From contig CAJUOC010000013.1 in assembly GCA_910587925.1 (NCBI GenBank), forward strand, positions 1 through 64,000: DNA of 64,000 nucleotides. Reading direction: 5' to 3'. The DNA comes from an uncultured Muribaculaceae bacterium. Lineage in GTDB: Bacteria > Bacteroidota > Bacteroidia > Bacteroidales > Muribaculaceae. Positions within the stretch are counted from its first letter, which is position 1; every line of letters starts with the position of its first letter. The notes below the pieces were generated by a model. The model had not been told where the DNA came from. It did no database searches and worked only from the letters and a program-made list of their open reading frames with translations. Of the stretch, positions 44,912 to 53,156 are shown piece by piece. The translations under genes were made by a program, and so were the position numbers.

Positions 44912-44947
44912 GCAGGCTTGCTGAATTTCAGCAAGCCTGCTTTCTTT
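44912..44947 (+). terminator. Terminator after tRNA-Ala
   Basis: A perfect 13-bp stem (44912-44924 with 44928-44940) with a 3-base loop is followed by TTTCTTT. It begins 5 bases after the tRNA. Confidence 0.85.
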
Positions 44948-45400
44948 GCTCCACCCCGTGTTATTCAAAAGGGCCAGCGCTCCGCGCTTCTGCTGTACGG
45001 CTGCCGCCTGCCACGGGGTTTCGCTTTGCTCCACCCCGTGTTACTCATAAGGGTCAGCGCTCCGCGCTTCTGCTGCGCGGTGGGGCTGCCGCCTGCACGG
45101 GGTTTCGCTTAGCTTCACCCCGTGTTACTCATAAGGGCCAGCGCTCCGCGCTTCTGCTGCGCGGTGGGGCTGCCCCCCTGCACGGGGTTTCGCTTTGCTC
45201 CACCCCGTGTTACTCATAAGGGCCAGCGCTCCGCGCTTCTGCTGCTCGGTGGGGCTGCCTCCTGCACGGGGTTGCGCTTTGTTTCACCACCTGCCACGGG
45301 GTTTCGCTTTGCTCCACCCCGTGTTACTCGTAAGGGTCAGCGCTCCGCGCTTCTGCTGCGATGGCTGTGTGCTTTCGCTACGTTGCTTGTTGTGGAAGCG
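44948..45400 (+). repeat. Array of five REP-like direct repeats
   Basis: Five units start with CCACCCCGTG or similar (CCCCGTG at 44954, 45034, 45118, 45203 and 45317, so periods of 80, 84, 85 and 114). All carry a TTACTCATAAGGG-like block and then CAGCGCTCCGCGCTTCTGCTG. Most close with CACGGGG, which can pair with the opening CCCCGTG so that each unit folds as a hairpin. Open frames across the array arise from the repeats and are not genes. Confidence 0.85.
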
Positions 45401-45423
45401 GAACGATTATCGGTGGTGAGGCG

Positions 45424-45488
45424 ATGCAGAAGCGCGGAGCGCTGGCGATTATGAGTAACACGGGGTGAAGCGGAGCGGAACCCCGTGC
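45424..45488 (-). repeat. Inverted REP-like copy downstream of the transposase
   Basis: The same repeat in opposite orientation (CACGGGG at 45459-45465, preceded by GAAGCGCGGAGCGCTGG) lies 55 bases past the transposase stop. With the copy at 46048-46113 it places the transposase gene between oppositely facing repeats. Confidence 0.8.
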
Positions 45489-45542
45489 AAGTCGCAGGCT
45501 GCCCGGCAGAATGGAAGGTCGTTAGACCTGACCCTTATCCGC

Positions 45543-45986
45543 CTAATCGAAGTATTCAGGCAGGAATATCCAGTGGTTTCGACTATAGAAGTTGACCATC
45601 TCGTCTTCAAGAGAAATGGCGCCATGGTGCGATTCTTGATTTTTGATGTACTCTATGACAGAGTCGATGGAATCCCGGGCAACAACCTCCGCAAAATATT
45701 CGCTACACCATCCGTTGAAATACTTGAATCGGTCATCGCGATGCATCCAAAAGGAGGTGCGGGTCTTTAACTCTTTCACCATATCAGCTAAAGCGGCGGA
45801 TGGATGGAGCTCGAAAAGTATGTGGACATGGTTTGATGTGCCGTTTATACGATACACATGGCATTTCCTTTCCTGAAGTATCGAGAAGAGCATCTTGAAG
45901 ACATCCCGTCGGAGTTCGGCCGGGATGGTTGTGCGGCGATTTTTCGTCGCGAACACGAGATGGTAAGGGGCGATGACTTTGCTCAT
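45543..45986 (-). CDS. Y1 transposase, IS200/REP-associated type
   Basis: This 147-residue HUH single-strand transposase has the histidine motif in NHVHILFEL (near residues 52-60) and a C-terminal helix with the candidate nucleophile Tyr in DSVIEYIKNQESHH (about 110-124). Such enzymes cut and join single-stranded DNA at hairpins, either to move IS200/IS605 elements or, for REP-associated members (RAYTs), to spread REP hairpins. It is complete in length. The gene lies between inverted copies of a hairpin repeat and next to an array of them, which favours the RAYT-like reading. No accessory TnpB/IscB gene is present. Its start at 45986 has TACATTTG (minus strand, 45992-45999) only 5 bases upstream. 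Confidence 0.88.
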   Translation of the reverse strand: MSKVIAPYHLVFATKNRRTTIPAELRRDVFKMLFSILQERKCHVYRINGTSNHVHILFELHPSAALADMVKELKTRTSFWMHRDDRFKYFNGWCSEYFAEVVARDSIDSVIEYIKNQESHHGAISLEDEMVNFYSRNHWIFLPEYFD

Positions 45987-46047
45987 GGTAACAAATGTAG
46001 TGTTTTTCTGTGAATATTAAGAGTTTTGGCTGCACTTCGATGCAACG

Positions 46048-46113
46048 ATTATTCGTAAGGGCCAGCGCTCCGCGCTTCTGCTGCGCGGTGGGGCTGCCGC
46101 CTGCGCGCTGCGC
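46048..46113 (+). repeat. REP-like copy upstream of the transposase
   Basis: ATTATTCGTAAGGGCCAGCG followed by CTCCGCGCTTCTGCTGCGCGG matches the array units but lacks the initial CCCCGTG. It is 61 bases upstream of the transposase start and faces opposite to the copy at 45424-45488. Confidence 0.8.
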
Positions 46114-46121
46114 TTTTGTTG

Positions 46122-46157
46122 CAAAAGAAACGCCCGCGGCACGGGGCCGCGGGCGTT
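46122..46157 (-). terminator. Terminator of enolase
   Basis: On the minus strand a 12-bp stem AACGCCCGCGGC/GCCGCGGGCGTT with a 5-base loop (46129-46157) is followed by TTTCTTTT. It lies 23 bases beyond the enolase stop. Confidence 0.85.
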
Positions 46158-46180
46158 GTCGTTATGCTGATAAGCGGTTA

Positions 46181-47473
46181 TCAGAGGGTGCGCTTGGTCT
46201 TCTTGCCGTAGCCGTAGCGGGCAGCGGCGCCGAGCTCTTCCTCGATGCGGAGGAGCTGGTTGTACTTGGCCATGCGGTCGGAGCGGCTGGCGGAGCCGGT
46301 CTTGATCTGGCCGGCGTTGGTAGCCACGGCGATGTCGGCGATGGTAGCGTCTTCGGTCTCACCCGAGCGGTGCGAGATTACGGCGGTGTAGCCGTTGCGC
46401 TGAGCGAGCTCTACGGCGCGGAGGGTCTCGGTGAGCGAGCCGATCTGGTTTACCTTGACCAGGATGGAGTTGGCGCAGCCTTCCTCGATACCGCGCTCGA
46501 GGTACTTCACGTTGGTCACGAAGAGGTCGTCGCCCACGAGCTGGCAGCAGTCGCCGATGAGGTCGGTGAGGATTTTCCAGCCTTCCCAGTCGTTCTCGGC
46601 CATGCCGTCCTCGATGGAGTCGATGGGGTACTTCTCTACCAGAGTCTTGAGGAACTCTGCCTGCTCCTTGCTGGAGAGCTTGGGAGCGTCGGCGCCCTGC
46701 TTCCAGGTGTAGTCGTATACGCCGTCGTGGAAGAATTCGCTCGATGCGCAGTCAAGGCCGATGGTCACGTCCTTGCCGGGTACGTAGCCGGCGCGTTCGA
46801 TGGCCTTGATGATTACGTTGAGGGCGTCCTCGGTGCCGTCGAGGTTGGGGGCAAAGCCGCCCTCGTCGCCTACAGCGGTGCTGAGGTTGCGCTCTTTCAG
46901 TACGCTCTTGAGGTTGTGGAATACCTCGGTGCCCATGCGGATGCCCTCGCGGAACGAAGCGGCGCCGATGGGACGAATCATGAACTCCTGGAAGCAGATG
47001 GGAGCGTCGGAGTGGGCGCCGCCGTTGATGATGTTCATCATGGGCACGGGCAGAGCGTAGGTGTTGCAGCCGCCGATGTACTTGTACAGGGGCAGGTCGA
47101 GGTAGTCGGCTGCGGCCTTTGCCACGGCGAGCGATACGCCGAGGATGGCGTTGGCGCCGAGGTTGCTCTTGGTGTCGGTGCCGTCGAGCTCGAGCATTTT
47201 CTCGTCGATGGCAATCTGGTCCAGAGCGCTCATGCCGCGGAGAGCCTCGGCGATGGGGCCGTTGACATTGGCCGCTGCCTTGAGCACGCCCTTGCCCATG
47301 TAGCGGCTCTTGTCGCCGTCGCGGAGCTCGAGGGCCTCGTTGACGCCGGTCGATGCGCCCGAGGGAACGGAAGCACGGCCGCGTGCGCCGGACTCGAGGA
47401 TTACGTCGACTTCAACGGTGGGGTTGCCGCGCGAGTCAAGGACTTCGCGACCAATGATTTTTTCGATTTTCAT
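46181..47473 (-). CDS. eno: Enolase
   Basis: This 430-residue glycolytic enzyme converts 2-phosphoglycerate to phosphoenolpyruvate in the cytoplasm. MKIEKIIGREVLDSRGNPTVEVDV opens it. The catalytic Glu in GDEGGFAPN, the metal-binding Asp/Glu residues, Lys in ILVKVNQIGSLTET, and SHRSGETEDATIADIAV are all present. I used the Met at 47473; the longer frame runs into the promoter. It is monocistronic. Confidence 0.98.
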   Translation of the reverse strand: MKIEKIIGREVLDSRGNPTVEVDVILESGARGRASVPSGASTGVNEALELRDGDKSRYMGKGVLKAAANVNGPIAEALRGMSALDQIAIDEKMLELDGTDTKSNLGANAILGVSLAVAKAAADYLDLPLYKYIGGCNTYALPVPMMNIINGGAHSDAPICFQEFMIRPIGAASFREGIRMGTEVFHNLKSVLKERNLSTAVGDEGGFAPNLDGTEDALNVIIKAIERAGYVPGKDVTIGLDCASSEFFHDGVYDYTWKQGADAPKLSSKEQAEFLKTLVEKYPIDSIEDGMAENDWEGWKILTDLIGDCCQLVGDDLFVTNVKYLERGIEEGCANSILVKVNQIGSLTETLRAVELAQRNGYTAVISHRSGETEDATIADIAVATNAGQIKTGSASRSDRMAKYNQLLRIEEELGAAARYGYGKKTKRTL

Positions 47474-47518
47474 GACTGTAATATTATTAAATATGTGTCG
47501 TTGTTTCGTATTACACCG

Positions 47519-47526
47519 CAAAGATA
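47519..47526 (-). promoter_or_regulatory. -7 promoter element of enolase
   Basis: TATCTTTG on the minus strand fits TAnnTTTG and lies 45 bases before the start. A -33 TTTG is not clear. Confidence 0.6.
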
Positions 47527-47651
47527 TAAAAAAATACGCGTGCGCGGAAATAAATATTTGCGGGCACGCGCGCGCCGCGGCGGTGGGCGCTGACTGTGGC
47601 GGCGGATTTTAGCCATTTTTTTACCAAAAACCGCAGTTTGATTAAAAAATA

Positions 47652-47683
47652 TTTGAGAATATCAAAAAATCATATTACATTTG
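47652..47683 (+). promoter_or_regulatory. Promoter of the secreted 409-residue protein
   Basis: TTTG at 47652-47655 and TACATTTG at 47676-47683 are 20 bases apart, an exact match to consensus, giving a leader of about 78 nt. Confidence 0.8.
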
Positions 47684-47767
47684 CCACGCGTAGCGATACA
47701 CAGCTGCGACAAGGTACATCCACGCATATAGAAAACACTCGTTTCATAATCCAATACAACACAACGT

Positions 47768-48997
47768 ATGAAAAAACTTTACACACTTCTCTGCGCCGTC
47801 GCTGTGACTGCCATGGCAGCCAGCGCCGCCGCTCCCAAGCTCCAGCGTTCGGTAATGACTGACCGTCAGCTCAACACCGAGGTGTCTGTCAACAAGGCAT
47901 ATGCCGCCACCACAGCTGCCAAGCCCACTCTGAAGATGAATGCGCCTGCCAAGGCTGCCCTTGAGTATGGCGACATCACCGGCGAATACCTGTTTTGCGG
48001 TGCTTATGTAGGCGAGCCCGCTCCCCTGGCTCTCAATGCCAAGGTTGCAAAAGGTGCAGCTGAAAATGAATATACCATCGAAATCACCGATATGGGCTCA
48101 AAGCAGCTCAAAGCTACTGTAGCCGAGGAGGATGTTAAGTTTAGCGACGGCACCTACAAAGTCCCCGTGCTGAGCATCGCCGGCAATGGTACACAGCTCT
48201 TCGCCGAGGCGCAAGGCTCCAAATTTTACTTCTGGACTGTAGGTTACACCGATAAGGGTTTTGTGCGCTACTCCGACGACTTCCAGCTCATGGTAATCGA
48301 TGGTGAGCTTATCCCGATGTACAACTATGGCATTGGCTGGCTTTCCACTGAGGGCCGCGGCAATGGTCAGGCTACTACAGAGCCTTACAAGGTAAACGCC
48401 CTGGCTGCTACCTCGGCAGCAGGTAACACCGGATACTCCGATCTTGAGGAGAATCTCTACGCTGCATACGATTCTGCTACCAAGACCATCACCCTCGTTG
48501 GCGTAGCCGGTTTCGGTACCCCTGTCAAGGTGGCTTACGATGACGATATGGAGGCATATGTGGCAAGAGGTGTCACCATTTACAAGGCTTATAATGACGA
48601 CGACCAGAGCGACAACACCGTCTACGACATTGATATCTGGAGCTCGCTCCCCGCTGCCGGCAACCAGGAGGCAGGATATTATGGCGTGCTTGTTTTCGCT
48701 TCCATGAGCGACAATGAGTATACCTTCCTCCAGAGCCCCTATGAGTTTGTTGGTATGTGCAACACTGAGGTAGCGGCTATGCAGGGCTGGTGGTTCAAGT
48801 ACAAGGATTACACCGTACGTATGCCTCTCCTGTCATCGATTGATGCAGGCGTGAAAGACATCAACACCGATGCCGCTGTTGACGCCGACGCTCCCGTTGA
48901 GTACTTCAACCTCCAGGGCGTGCGCGTAGCCGAGCCCGCCGCCGGTCTCTACATCCGCCGTCAGGGCAAGACCGTCAGCAAGGTAGTTATCCGCTAA
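47768..48997 (+). CDS. Secreted beta-rich protein with Por-like C-terminal domain
   Basis: This 409-residue protein has a signal peptide (about 1-20, MKKLYTLLCAVAVTAMAASA). The mature part is beta-rich, acidic and Tyr/Asp-heavy, with no enzyme motif I recognise. The last 30 residues (EYFNLQGVRVAEPAAGLYIRRQGKTVSKVVIR) form the sorting-type or adhesion-type C-terminal module common in Prevotella and Muribaculaceae secreted proteins. Codon use is a little less GC-biased than neighbouring genes. It has its own strong promoter and a strong terminator, so it is a well-expressed single gene of unknown role. Confidence 0.85.
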   Translation: MKKLYTLLCAVAVTAMAASAAAPKLQRSVMTDRQLNTEVSVNKAYAATTAAKPTLKMNAPAKAALEYGDITGEYLFCGAYVGEPAPLALNAKVAKGAAENEYTIEITDMGSKQLKATVAEEDVKFSDGTYKVPVLSIAGNGTQLFAEAQGSKFYFWTVGYTDKGFVRYSDDFQLMVIDGELIPMYNYGIGWLSTEGRGNGQATTEPYKVNALAATSAAGNTGYSDLEENLYAAYDSATKTITLVGVAGFGTPVKVAYDDDMEAYVARGVTIYKAYNDDDQSDNTVYDIDIWSSLPAAGNQEAGYYGVLVFASMSDNEYTFLQSPYEFVGMCNTEVAAMQGWWFKYKDYTVRMPLLSSIDAGVKDINTDAAVDADAPVEYFNLQGVRVAEPAAGLYIRRQGKTVSKVVIR

Positions 48998-49018
48998 TAC
49001 ATCCCTTCCGTAACATAC

Positions 49019-49051
49019 AAGCCGCATCCACGCCGTGGATGCGGCTTTTTT
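49019..49051 (+). terminator. Rho-independent terminator
   Basis: A 10-bp stem GCCGCATCCA/TGGATGCGGC with a CGCCG loop (49021-49045), extended by A-T pairs, is followed by six T. It is 21 bases after the stop of the secreted protein gene. Confidence 0.92.
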
Positions 49052-49094
49052 GTGCGACTGTCGCCGGGTGTGGCTGATGTCCGCAAGGCATATT

Positions 49095-49432
49095 CGACCA
49101 ATAAATTGGTCGTTGCACAAGCGCGATACGCTACCGTGGGTTTCACCCACGGCTACCATATTGCATCGCTACGCGATGCCGCGTCGCGGGCATTGCCCCG
49201 CCGCTCTCGTGTCAGCGCTCCGCGCCCATAGTCTACACTCATGGTGGCATATCGCCCCTCTCATTAGTCCGCGCAGGTTTGTAATCTGCGCTCTGCCGAG
49301 GCGTTGCTATTCCGGCTCGGAGCTTTCGGTTTGTAACCGAAAGCCCGCACACCCGTCCTCGCCGAAGCGTGGGTTTGAGATAATACAGCGGTATTTAGGG
49401 AGATGCAAAGCTATAGCCGACAGTAATTTAGA
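49095..49432. repeat. Palindrome-rich gene-free DNA, first copy (left part)
   Basis: It contains CGACCAAT-AA-ATTGGTCG (49095-49112, also at 49942 and 50906), CCGTGGG-TTTCA-CCCACGG, and CTTTCGG-TTTGTAA-CCGAAAG. No open frame with neighbouring-gene codon character is present. From 49174 on it belongs to the 870-bp duplication. Confidence 0.7.
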
Positions 49433-50046
49433 GCGTGTCGGAGACACGCCATTGTGGTAAACCCCGGGCGCAGCCCGGGGGCCAATAAGCAAGCAGATAA
49501 GTGCGCCTCGGAGAGGTGCTCCAAAATTGTCGATACAATAAGTTGAAAGCATCTCTCGGAGACGCATTTACTTAAGGATGCTCGTACCCCAGGCTACGCC
49601 CGGGTTTAACCATGATGACGTGTCTCCGACACTCGCATCCGCAATTGCGGCGAAGCGGTAGCCATTTGCGGTTCTTCTTTACTTGGCGCGTTACAAACCT
49701 GTGCGGGCAGTGGCCAGCCCGCGGAGCGGGCTACAGGCAGTAGGCACGTGCAAGGCGCGGCGCAGCCCGCCGCAGCGCGTGTATTTAATGCGACCCAAGC
49801 GCCGGAGCTGCGTAGCTGCGGCACATCCGCAGTGTCGCAGCTATGCAGCTCCGCATGTTATACATTTGCCTAATACACGCGCTGCGGCTATCGCCTTGCA
49901 CGTGCCTACTGCCTGTCGCCTGCTCCGCAGGCTTGCGCGTTCGACCAATAAATTGGTCGTTGCACAAGCGCGATACGCTACCGTGGGTTTCACCCACGGC
50001 TACCATATTGCATCGCTACGCGATGCCGCGTCGCGGGCATTGCCCC
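49174..50046. repeat. Tandem duplication, left copy (about 870 bp)
   Basis: This segment recurs at 50138-51010 with a constant offset of 964 bases and only scattered changes by eye. It contains palindromic element P4 (49433-49636), a hairpin in the GCCCG-CGGAG-CGGGC form, and the 16-bp-arm hairpin at 49805-49851. Open frames inside occur in both copies only because the DNA is duplicated. Confidence 0.85.
49433..49636. repeat. Nested palindromic element P4 (copy of P1)
   Basis: Same plan as P1: GTGTCGGAGACAC, then the CCCGGGC-GCA-GCCCGGG hairpin, a centre with CCTCGGAGAGG, and the mirrored right end closing with GTGTCTCCGACAC. Arm sequences differ from P1 but remain self-complementary. Confidence 0.8.
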
Positions 50047-50137
50047 GCTGCTCTCGTGTCAGCGCTCCGCGCCCATAGTCTGCACCCATGGAGGCATATC
50101 GCCCCTCTCATTAGTCCGCGCAGGTTTGTAATCTACG

Positions 50138-51010
50138 CGATGCCGCGTCGCTGGCATTGCCCCGCCGCTCTCGTGTCAGCGCTCCGCGCCCGTAGTCCGC
50201 GCCCATGGTGGCATATCGCCCCTCTCATTAGTCCGCGCAGGTTTGTAACCTGCGCTCTGCCGAGGCGTTGCTATTCCGGCTCGGAGCTTTCGGTTTGTAA
50301 CCGAAAGCCCGCACACCCGTCCTCGCCGAAGCGTGGGTTTGAGATAATACAGCGGTATTTAGGGAGATGCAAAGCTATAGCCGACAGTAATTTAGAGCGT
50401 GTCGGAGACACGCCATTGTGGTAAACCCCGGGCGCAGCCCGGGGGCCAATAAGCAAGCAGATAAGTGCGCCTCGGAGAGGTGCTCCAAAATTGTCGATAC
50501 AATAAGTTGAAAGCATCTCTCGGAGACGCATTTACTTAAGGATGCTAGTACCCCAGGCTACGCCCGGGGTTAACCACGATGACGTGTCTCCGACACTCGC
50601 ATCCGCAATTGCGGCGAAGCGGTAGCCGTTTGCGGTTCTTCTTTACTCGGCGCGTTACAAACCTGTGCGGGCTGTGGCCAGCCCGTAGTGCGGGCGACAG
50701 GCAGTAGGCACCTGCAAGGCGCGGCGCAGCCCGCCGCAGCGCGTGTATTTAATGCGGCCCAAGCGCGGGAGCTGCGTAGCTGCGACACTGCGGATGTGTC
50801 GCAGCTACGCAGCTCCGCATGTTATACATTTGCCTAATACACGCGCTGCGGCTATCGCCTTGCACGTGCCTACTGCCTGTCGCCTGCTCCGCAGGCTTGC
50901 GCGTTCGACCAATAAATTGGTCGTTGCACAAGCGCGATACGCTACCGTGGGTTTCACCCACGGCTACCATATTGCATCGCTACGCGATGCCGCTTCGCTG
51001 GCATTGCCCC
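50138..51010. repeat. Tandem duplication, right copy (about 870 bp)
   Basis: This is the second copy of 49174-50046. Just before and at its start, about 117 bases (TACGCGATGCCGCGTCG through the GCATATCGCCCCTCTCATTAG block) are themselves duplicated, which explains why the CGACCAAT palindromes are 847 and then 964 bases apart. It contains element P5 at 50397-50600. Confidence 0.85.
50397..50600. repeat. Nested palindromic element P5 (copy of P4)
   Basis: Identical in plan and nearly identical in sequence to P4 at an offset of 964 bases, as part of the duplication. The CCAGGC-TAC-GCCCGG hairpin near 50552-50568 differs by single bases. Confidence 0.8.
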
Positions 51011-51025
51011 GCCAGCCTTGTTAGT

Positions 51026-51205
51026 CCGCGCAGGTTTGTAACCTGCGCACTGCCGAGGCGTTGCTATTTCGGCTCGGAGCTTTCGGTTTGTAACCGAAAG
51101 CCCGCACGTCCGTCCGCGCCATAGCGTCTTTTTGACTTACAAAGCCAAAAAGACGAGGTGAAATAGCTTGGTGAAGCGCAGGTTACAAACCTGCGCTGAC
51201 TATCA
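51026..51205. repeat. Nested palindromic element P6
   Basis: It begins with GCGCAGG-TTTGTAA-CCTGCGC-like and ends with GCGCAGGTTACAAACCTGCGC-like palindromes. It contains CTTTCGG-TTTGTAA-CCGAAAG and a GTCTTTTTGACTT-ACA hairpin with the GACTT core seen in P2. It is the last element before the PhoH operon. Confidence 0.65.
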
Positions 51206-51355
51206 GAGGGCTATGAAGCTACGTGGACTGTCATGTTGCGCTGACTATCAGAGGGATATCGACCTGGGCTGACTATCGGGAGGTGGCTTTTGCGGTGTTT
51301 TCTTATCGTTGTGCGATGAGGACTGCTGAGCGGCGTGAGCGGGGGTGGCGGCGGG
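51206..51355. other. Gene-free stretch with short repeated motif
   Basis: The motif GCTGACTATCAGAGGG (or close variants) occurs three times between about 51195 and 51290. The rest, up to the phoH stop, has no hairpin with a T tract that could serve as a convincing terminator. Open frames here are antisense or repeat products. Confidence 0.5.
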
Positions 51356-52336
51356 CTATTCTGCGGGGTGGTCGGCGGGCGGGGTGTCGGCGGGGTGGTG
51401 CTCTTTGTCGGCGCGCTCGTAGGCTTCGACGATGCGTTGCACAAGGGCGTGGCGCACGATGTCTTTTTTGCCGAACTCGACGCGGCCGATGCCTTTGACG
51501 TCGCGCAGCACGCGCAGGGCCTCTATTAGGCCGGAGGAGGTGGTGCGGGGCAGGTCTATCTGGGTGACGTCGCCGGTGACGATCATCTTGGCGTTCATGC
51601 CCAGACGGGTGAGAAACATCTTTATCTGATGGGTGGTGGTATTCTGGGCTTCGTCGAGCACGATGACGGCGTCGTTGAGGGTGCGGCCGCGCATGAAGGC
51701 GAGCGGGGCTATCTGTATGACTTTCGACTCCATGTATTCGCGCAGCTTCACGGGGGGTATCATGTCTTCGAGGGCGTCGTAGAGGGGTTGCAGATAGGGG
51801 TCGATCTTGTCTTTCATGTCGCCGGGCAGGAAGCCGAGTTTCTCGCCGGCCTCGACTGCGGGGCGCGACAGTATGATTTTGCGCACTTCTTTGTTTTTGA
51901 GGGCGCGCACGGCCAGGGCGATGGCGATGTATGTCTTGCCGGTGCCGGCGGGGCCGAGGGCAAAGGTGAGGTCGTTGGCGGTAAACTCCTCGACGAGGCG
52001 CTGCTGATTGGGGGTGCGTCCCTGTATGGGGCGGCCGCTCACGCCGTAGATTATCACGCTGTCTTTTTTTATCTCGCGGGGACCGTCGCCCTTGACGATG
52101 TCGAGGATGGCTTCCTCGGTGAGTGTGTTGTGGCGCACGGTGTACTCCTCGAGCTGCTTTACGTAGCGCTCAAACTCGGCTGTCTCGCCGTCCTCGCCGA
52201 TTACTTTTATCACTGCTCCGCGGGCGGCGATGCGCAGCTTGGGGAAGAGGTTGCGCAGCAGGAGCATGTTGGCGTTGTTGACTCCATAGAATCCGACGGG
52301 GTCGGCGGAGTCTATCATGATTATGCGTTCGATCAT
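51356..52336 (-). CDS. PhoH-like ATPase
   Basis: This 326-residue cytoplasmic P-loop ATPase of the PhoH family is probably linked to RNA metabolism or ribosome maturation, as for YbeZ. A short N-terminal KH-like region precedes the ATPase. Walker A is GPAGTGKT (128-135) and Walker B is AVIVLDEAQN (about 225-234). SRPAVEAGEKLGFLPGD is the PhoH signature. The partner YbeY gene is not next to it. The tail ADTPPADHPAE is low-complexity. It lies 18 bases downstream of the SDR gene and may share its transcript. Confidence 0.93.
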   Translation of the reverse strand: MIERIIMIDSADPVGFYGVNNANMLLLRNLFPKLRIAARGAVIKVIGEDGETAEFERYVKQLEEYTVRHNTLTEEAILDIVKGDGPREIKKDSVIIYGVSGRPIQGRTPNQQRLVEEFTANDLTFALGPAGTGKTYIAIALAVRALKNKEVRKIILSRPAVEAGEKLGFLPGDMKDKIDPYLQPLYDALEDMIPPVKLREYMESKVIQIAPLAFMRGRTLNDAVIVLDEAQNTTTHQIKMFLTRLGMNAKMIVTGDVTQIDLPRTTSSGLIEALRVLRDVKGIGRVEFGKKDIVRHALVQRIVEAYERADKEHHPADTPPADHPAE

Positions 52337-52354
52337 CAGATGTAGAGTGTGTGT

Positions 52355-53125
52355 TTACATGGCGGTGAGGCCGCCGTCGACGGGATAGAGGCCCCCGGTG
52401 CAGAATGATGCCTCGGCCGAGGCCAGGAAGTATACGAGCGCGGCGACCTCGTCGGGCGTGCCCATGCGTCCGCGCAGAAAGAGGGCGTCTTCGTCGCGGC
52501 GGAGGCTCTCGGGGGTGGCGCGCTTGGAGCGGGCGGCCACGTGCTCAAAGCAGCGGCGTACCAGCGGGGTGTCGACCGTCGAGGGGCACACGGCGTTGAC
52601 GCGTATGCCCAGATGGGCCAGGTCGATGGCTGCCGAGCGGGTGAGCTGGCCCAGGGCGCCCTTGGTGAGGCCGTAGCCGCAGTTGCCGCCCTTGCCGATG
52701 AAGCACTGGTCGGAGGCGTTGATGACGATGGCGGCGCCTTGCTCGGCGTTGGCCAGGAAGGGTATGGCGGCCTGGATGGTGTTTACCGTGCCGACGATAT
52801 TGGTGGCGATAAGCTCCGACAGCTCGTCGGAGGTGATGTCTATGATGGTGTTTTTGCGATGGATGCCGGCGTTGGCAAAGAGGGCGTCGATACCGCCGGC
52901 ATCGTCGGCGGCCAGCTCCAGGGCGCTCTCCAGGTCGGAGCGCGAGCGAGTGGAGCCCTCGATGAAGCAGACGGGCTCAGGTGAGTCGACCTCGGCTATG
53001 AGGGCCTTGGCGGCGCGGGCGTCGGAGTCGAGAAAGGTCACGTGCCAGCCTCGGGCGGCGAAGAGTCGTACTGCGGCTGCTCCGATGCCGGATGCACCGC
53101 CGGTTATGAAGATTGATTGTGACAT
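52355..53125 (-). CDS. Short-chain dehydrogenase/reductase
   Basis: This 256-residue classical SDR is an NAD(P)-dependent oxidoreductase. The cofactor motif is TGGASGIG (8-15), and NAG lies at 85-87. The catalytic S138, Y151 and K155 (YGLTK) are present, and the C-terminal GGLYPVDGGL is typical. The acidic Asp near residues 33-35 (FLDSD) suggests NAD(H) preference (inference). The substrate is unknown. I chose the start at 53125 (MSQSIFITGG); the longer frame overlaps the upstream recombinase. It lies 31 bases after the recombinase stop. Confidence 0.92.
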   Translation of the reverse strand: MSQSIFITGGASGIGAAAVRLFAARGWHVTFLDSDARAAKALIAEVDSPEPVCFIEGSTRSRSDLESALELAADDAGGIDALFANAGIHRKNTIIDITSDELSELIATNIVGTVNTIQAAIPFLANAEQGAAIVINASDQCFIGKGGNCGYGLTKGALGQLTRSAAIDLAHLGIRVNAVCPSTVDTPLVRRCFEHVAARSKRATPESLRRDEDALFLRGRMGTPDEVAALVYFLASAEASFCTGGLYPVDGGLTAM

Positions 53126-53156
53126 ATGTGCAAAGGTATGAAAATGGCGGCTTAAT

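Noticed and set aside
44954..45323. CRISPR-like spacing of repeats
   Set aside because: The repeated part makes up nearly the whole unit, intervals are 80-114 bases with no unique spacers of constant length, and no cas gene is present. It fits a REP-type hairpin array.
44770..45454. Cys/Leu/Pro-rich frames across the repeat array
   Set aside because: They translate the repeat itself (recurring SAPRFCC or RSALLL), with one spanning the tRNA.
46010..47593. Open frame of 527 codons opposite enolase
   Set aside because: Antisense to a certain enolase gene and reading through its terminator and promoter.
49307..50531. Identical 86-residue frames at 49307-49567 and 50271-50531 (minus strand)
   Set aside because: Identity follows from the DNA duplication; the frames run through palindromes, lack a promoter and match no family I know.
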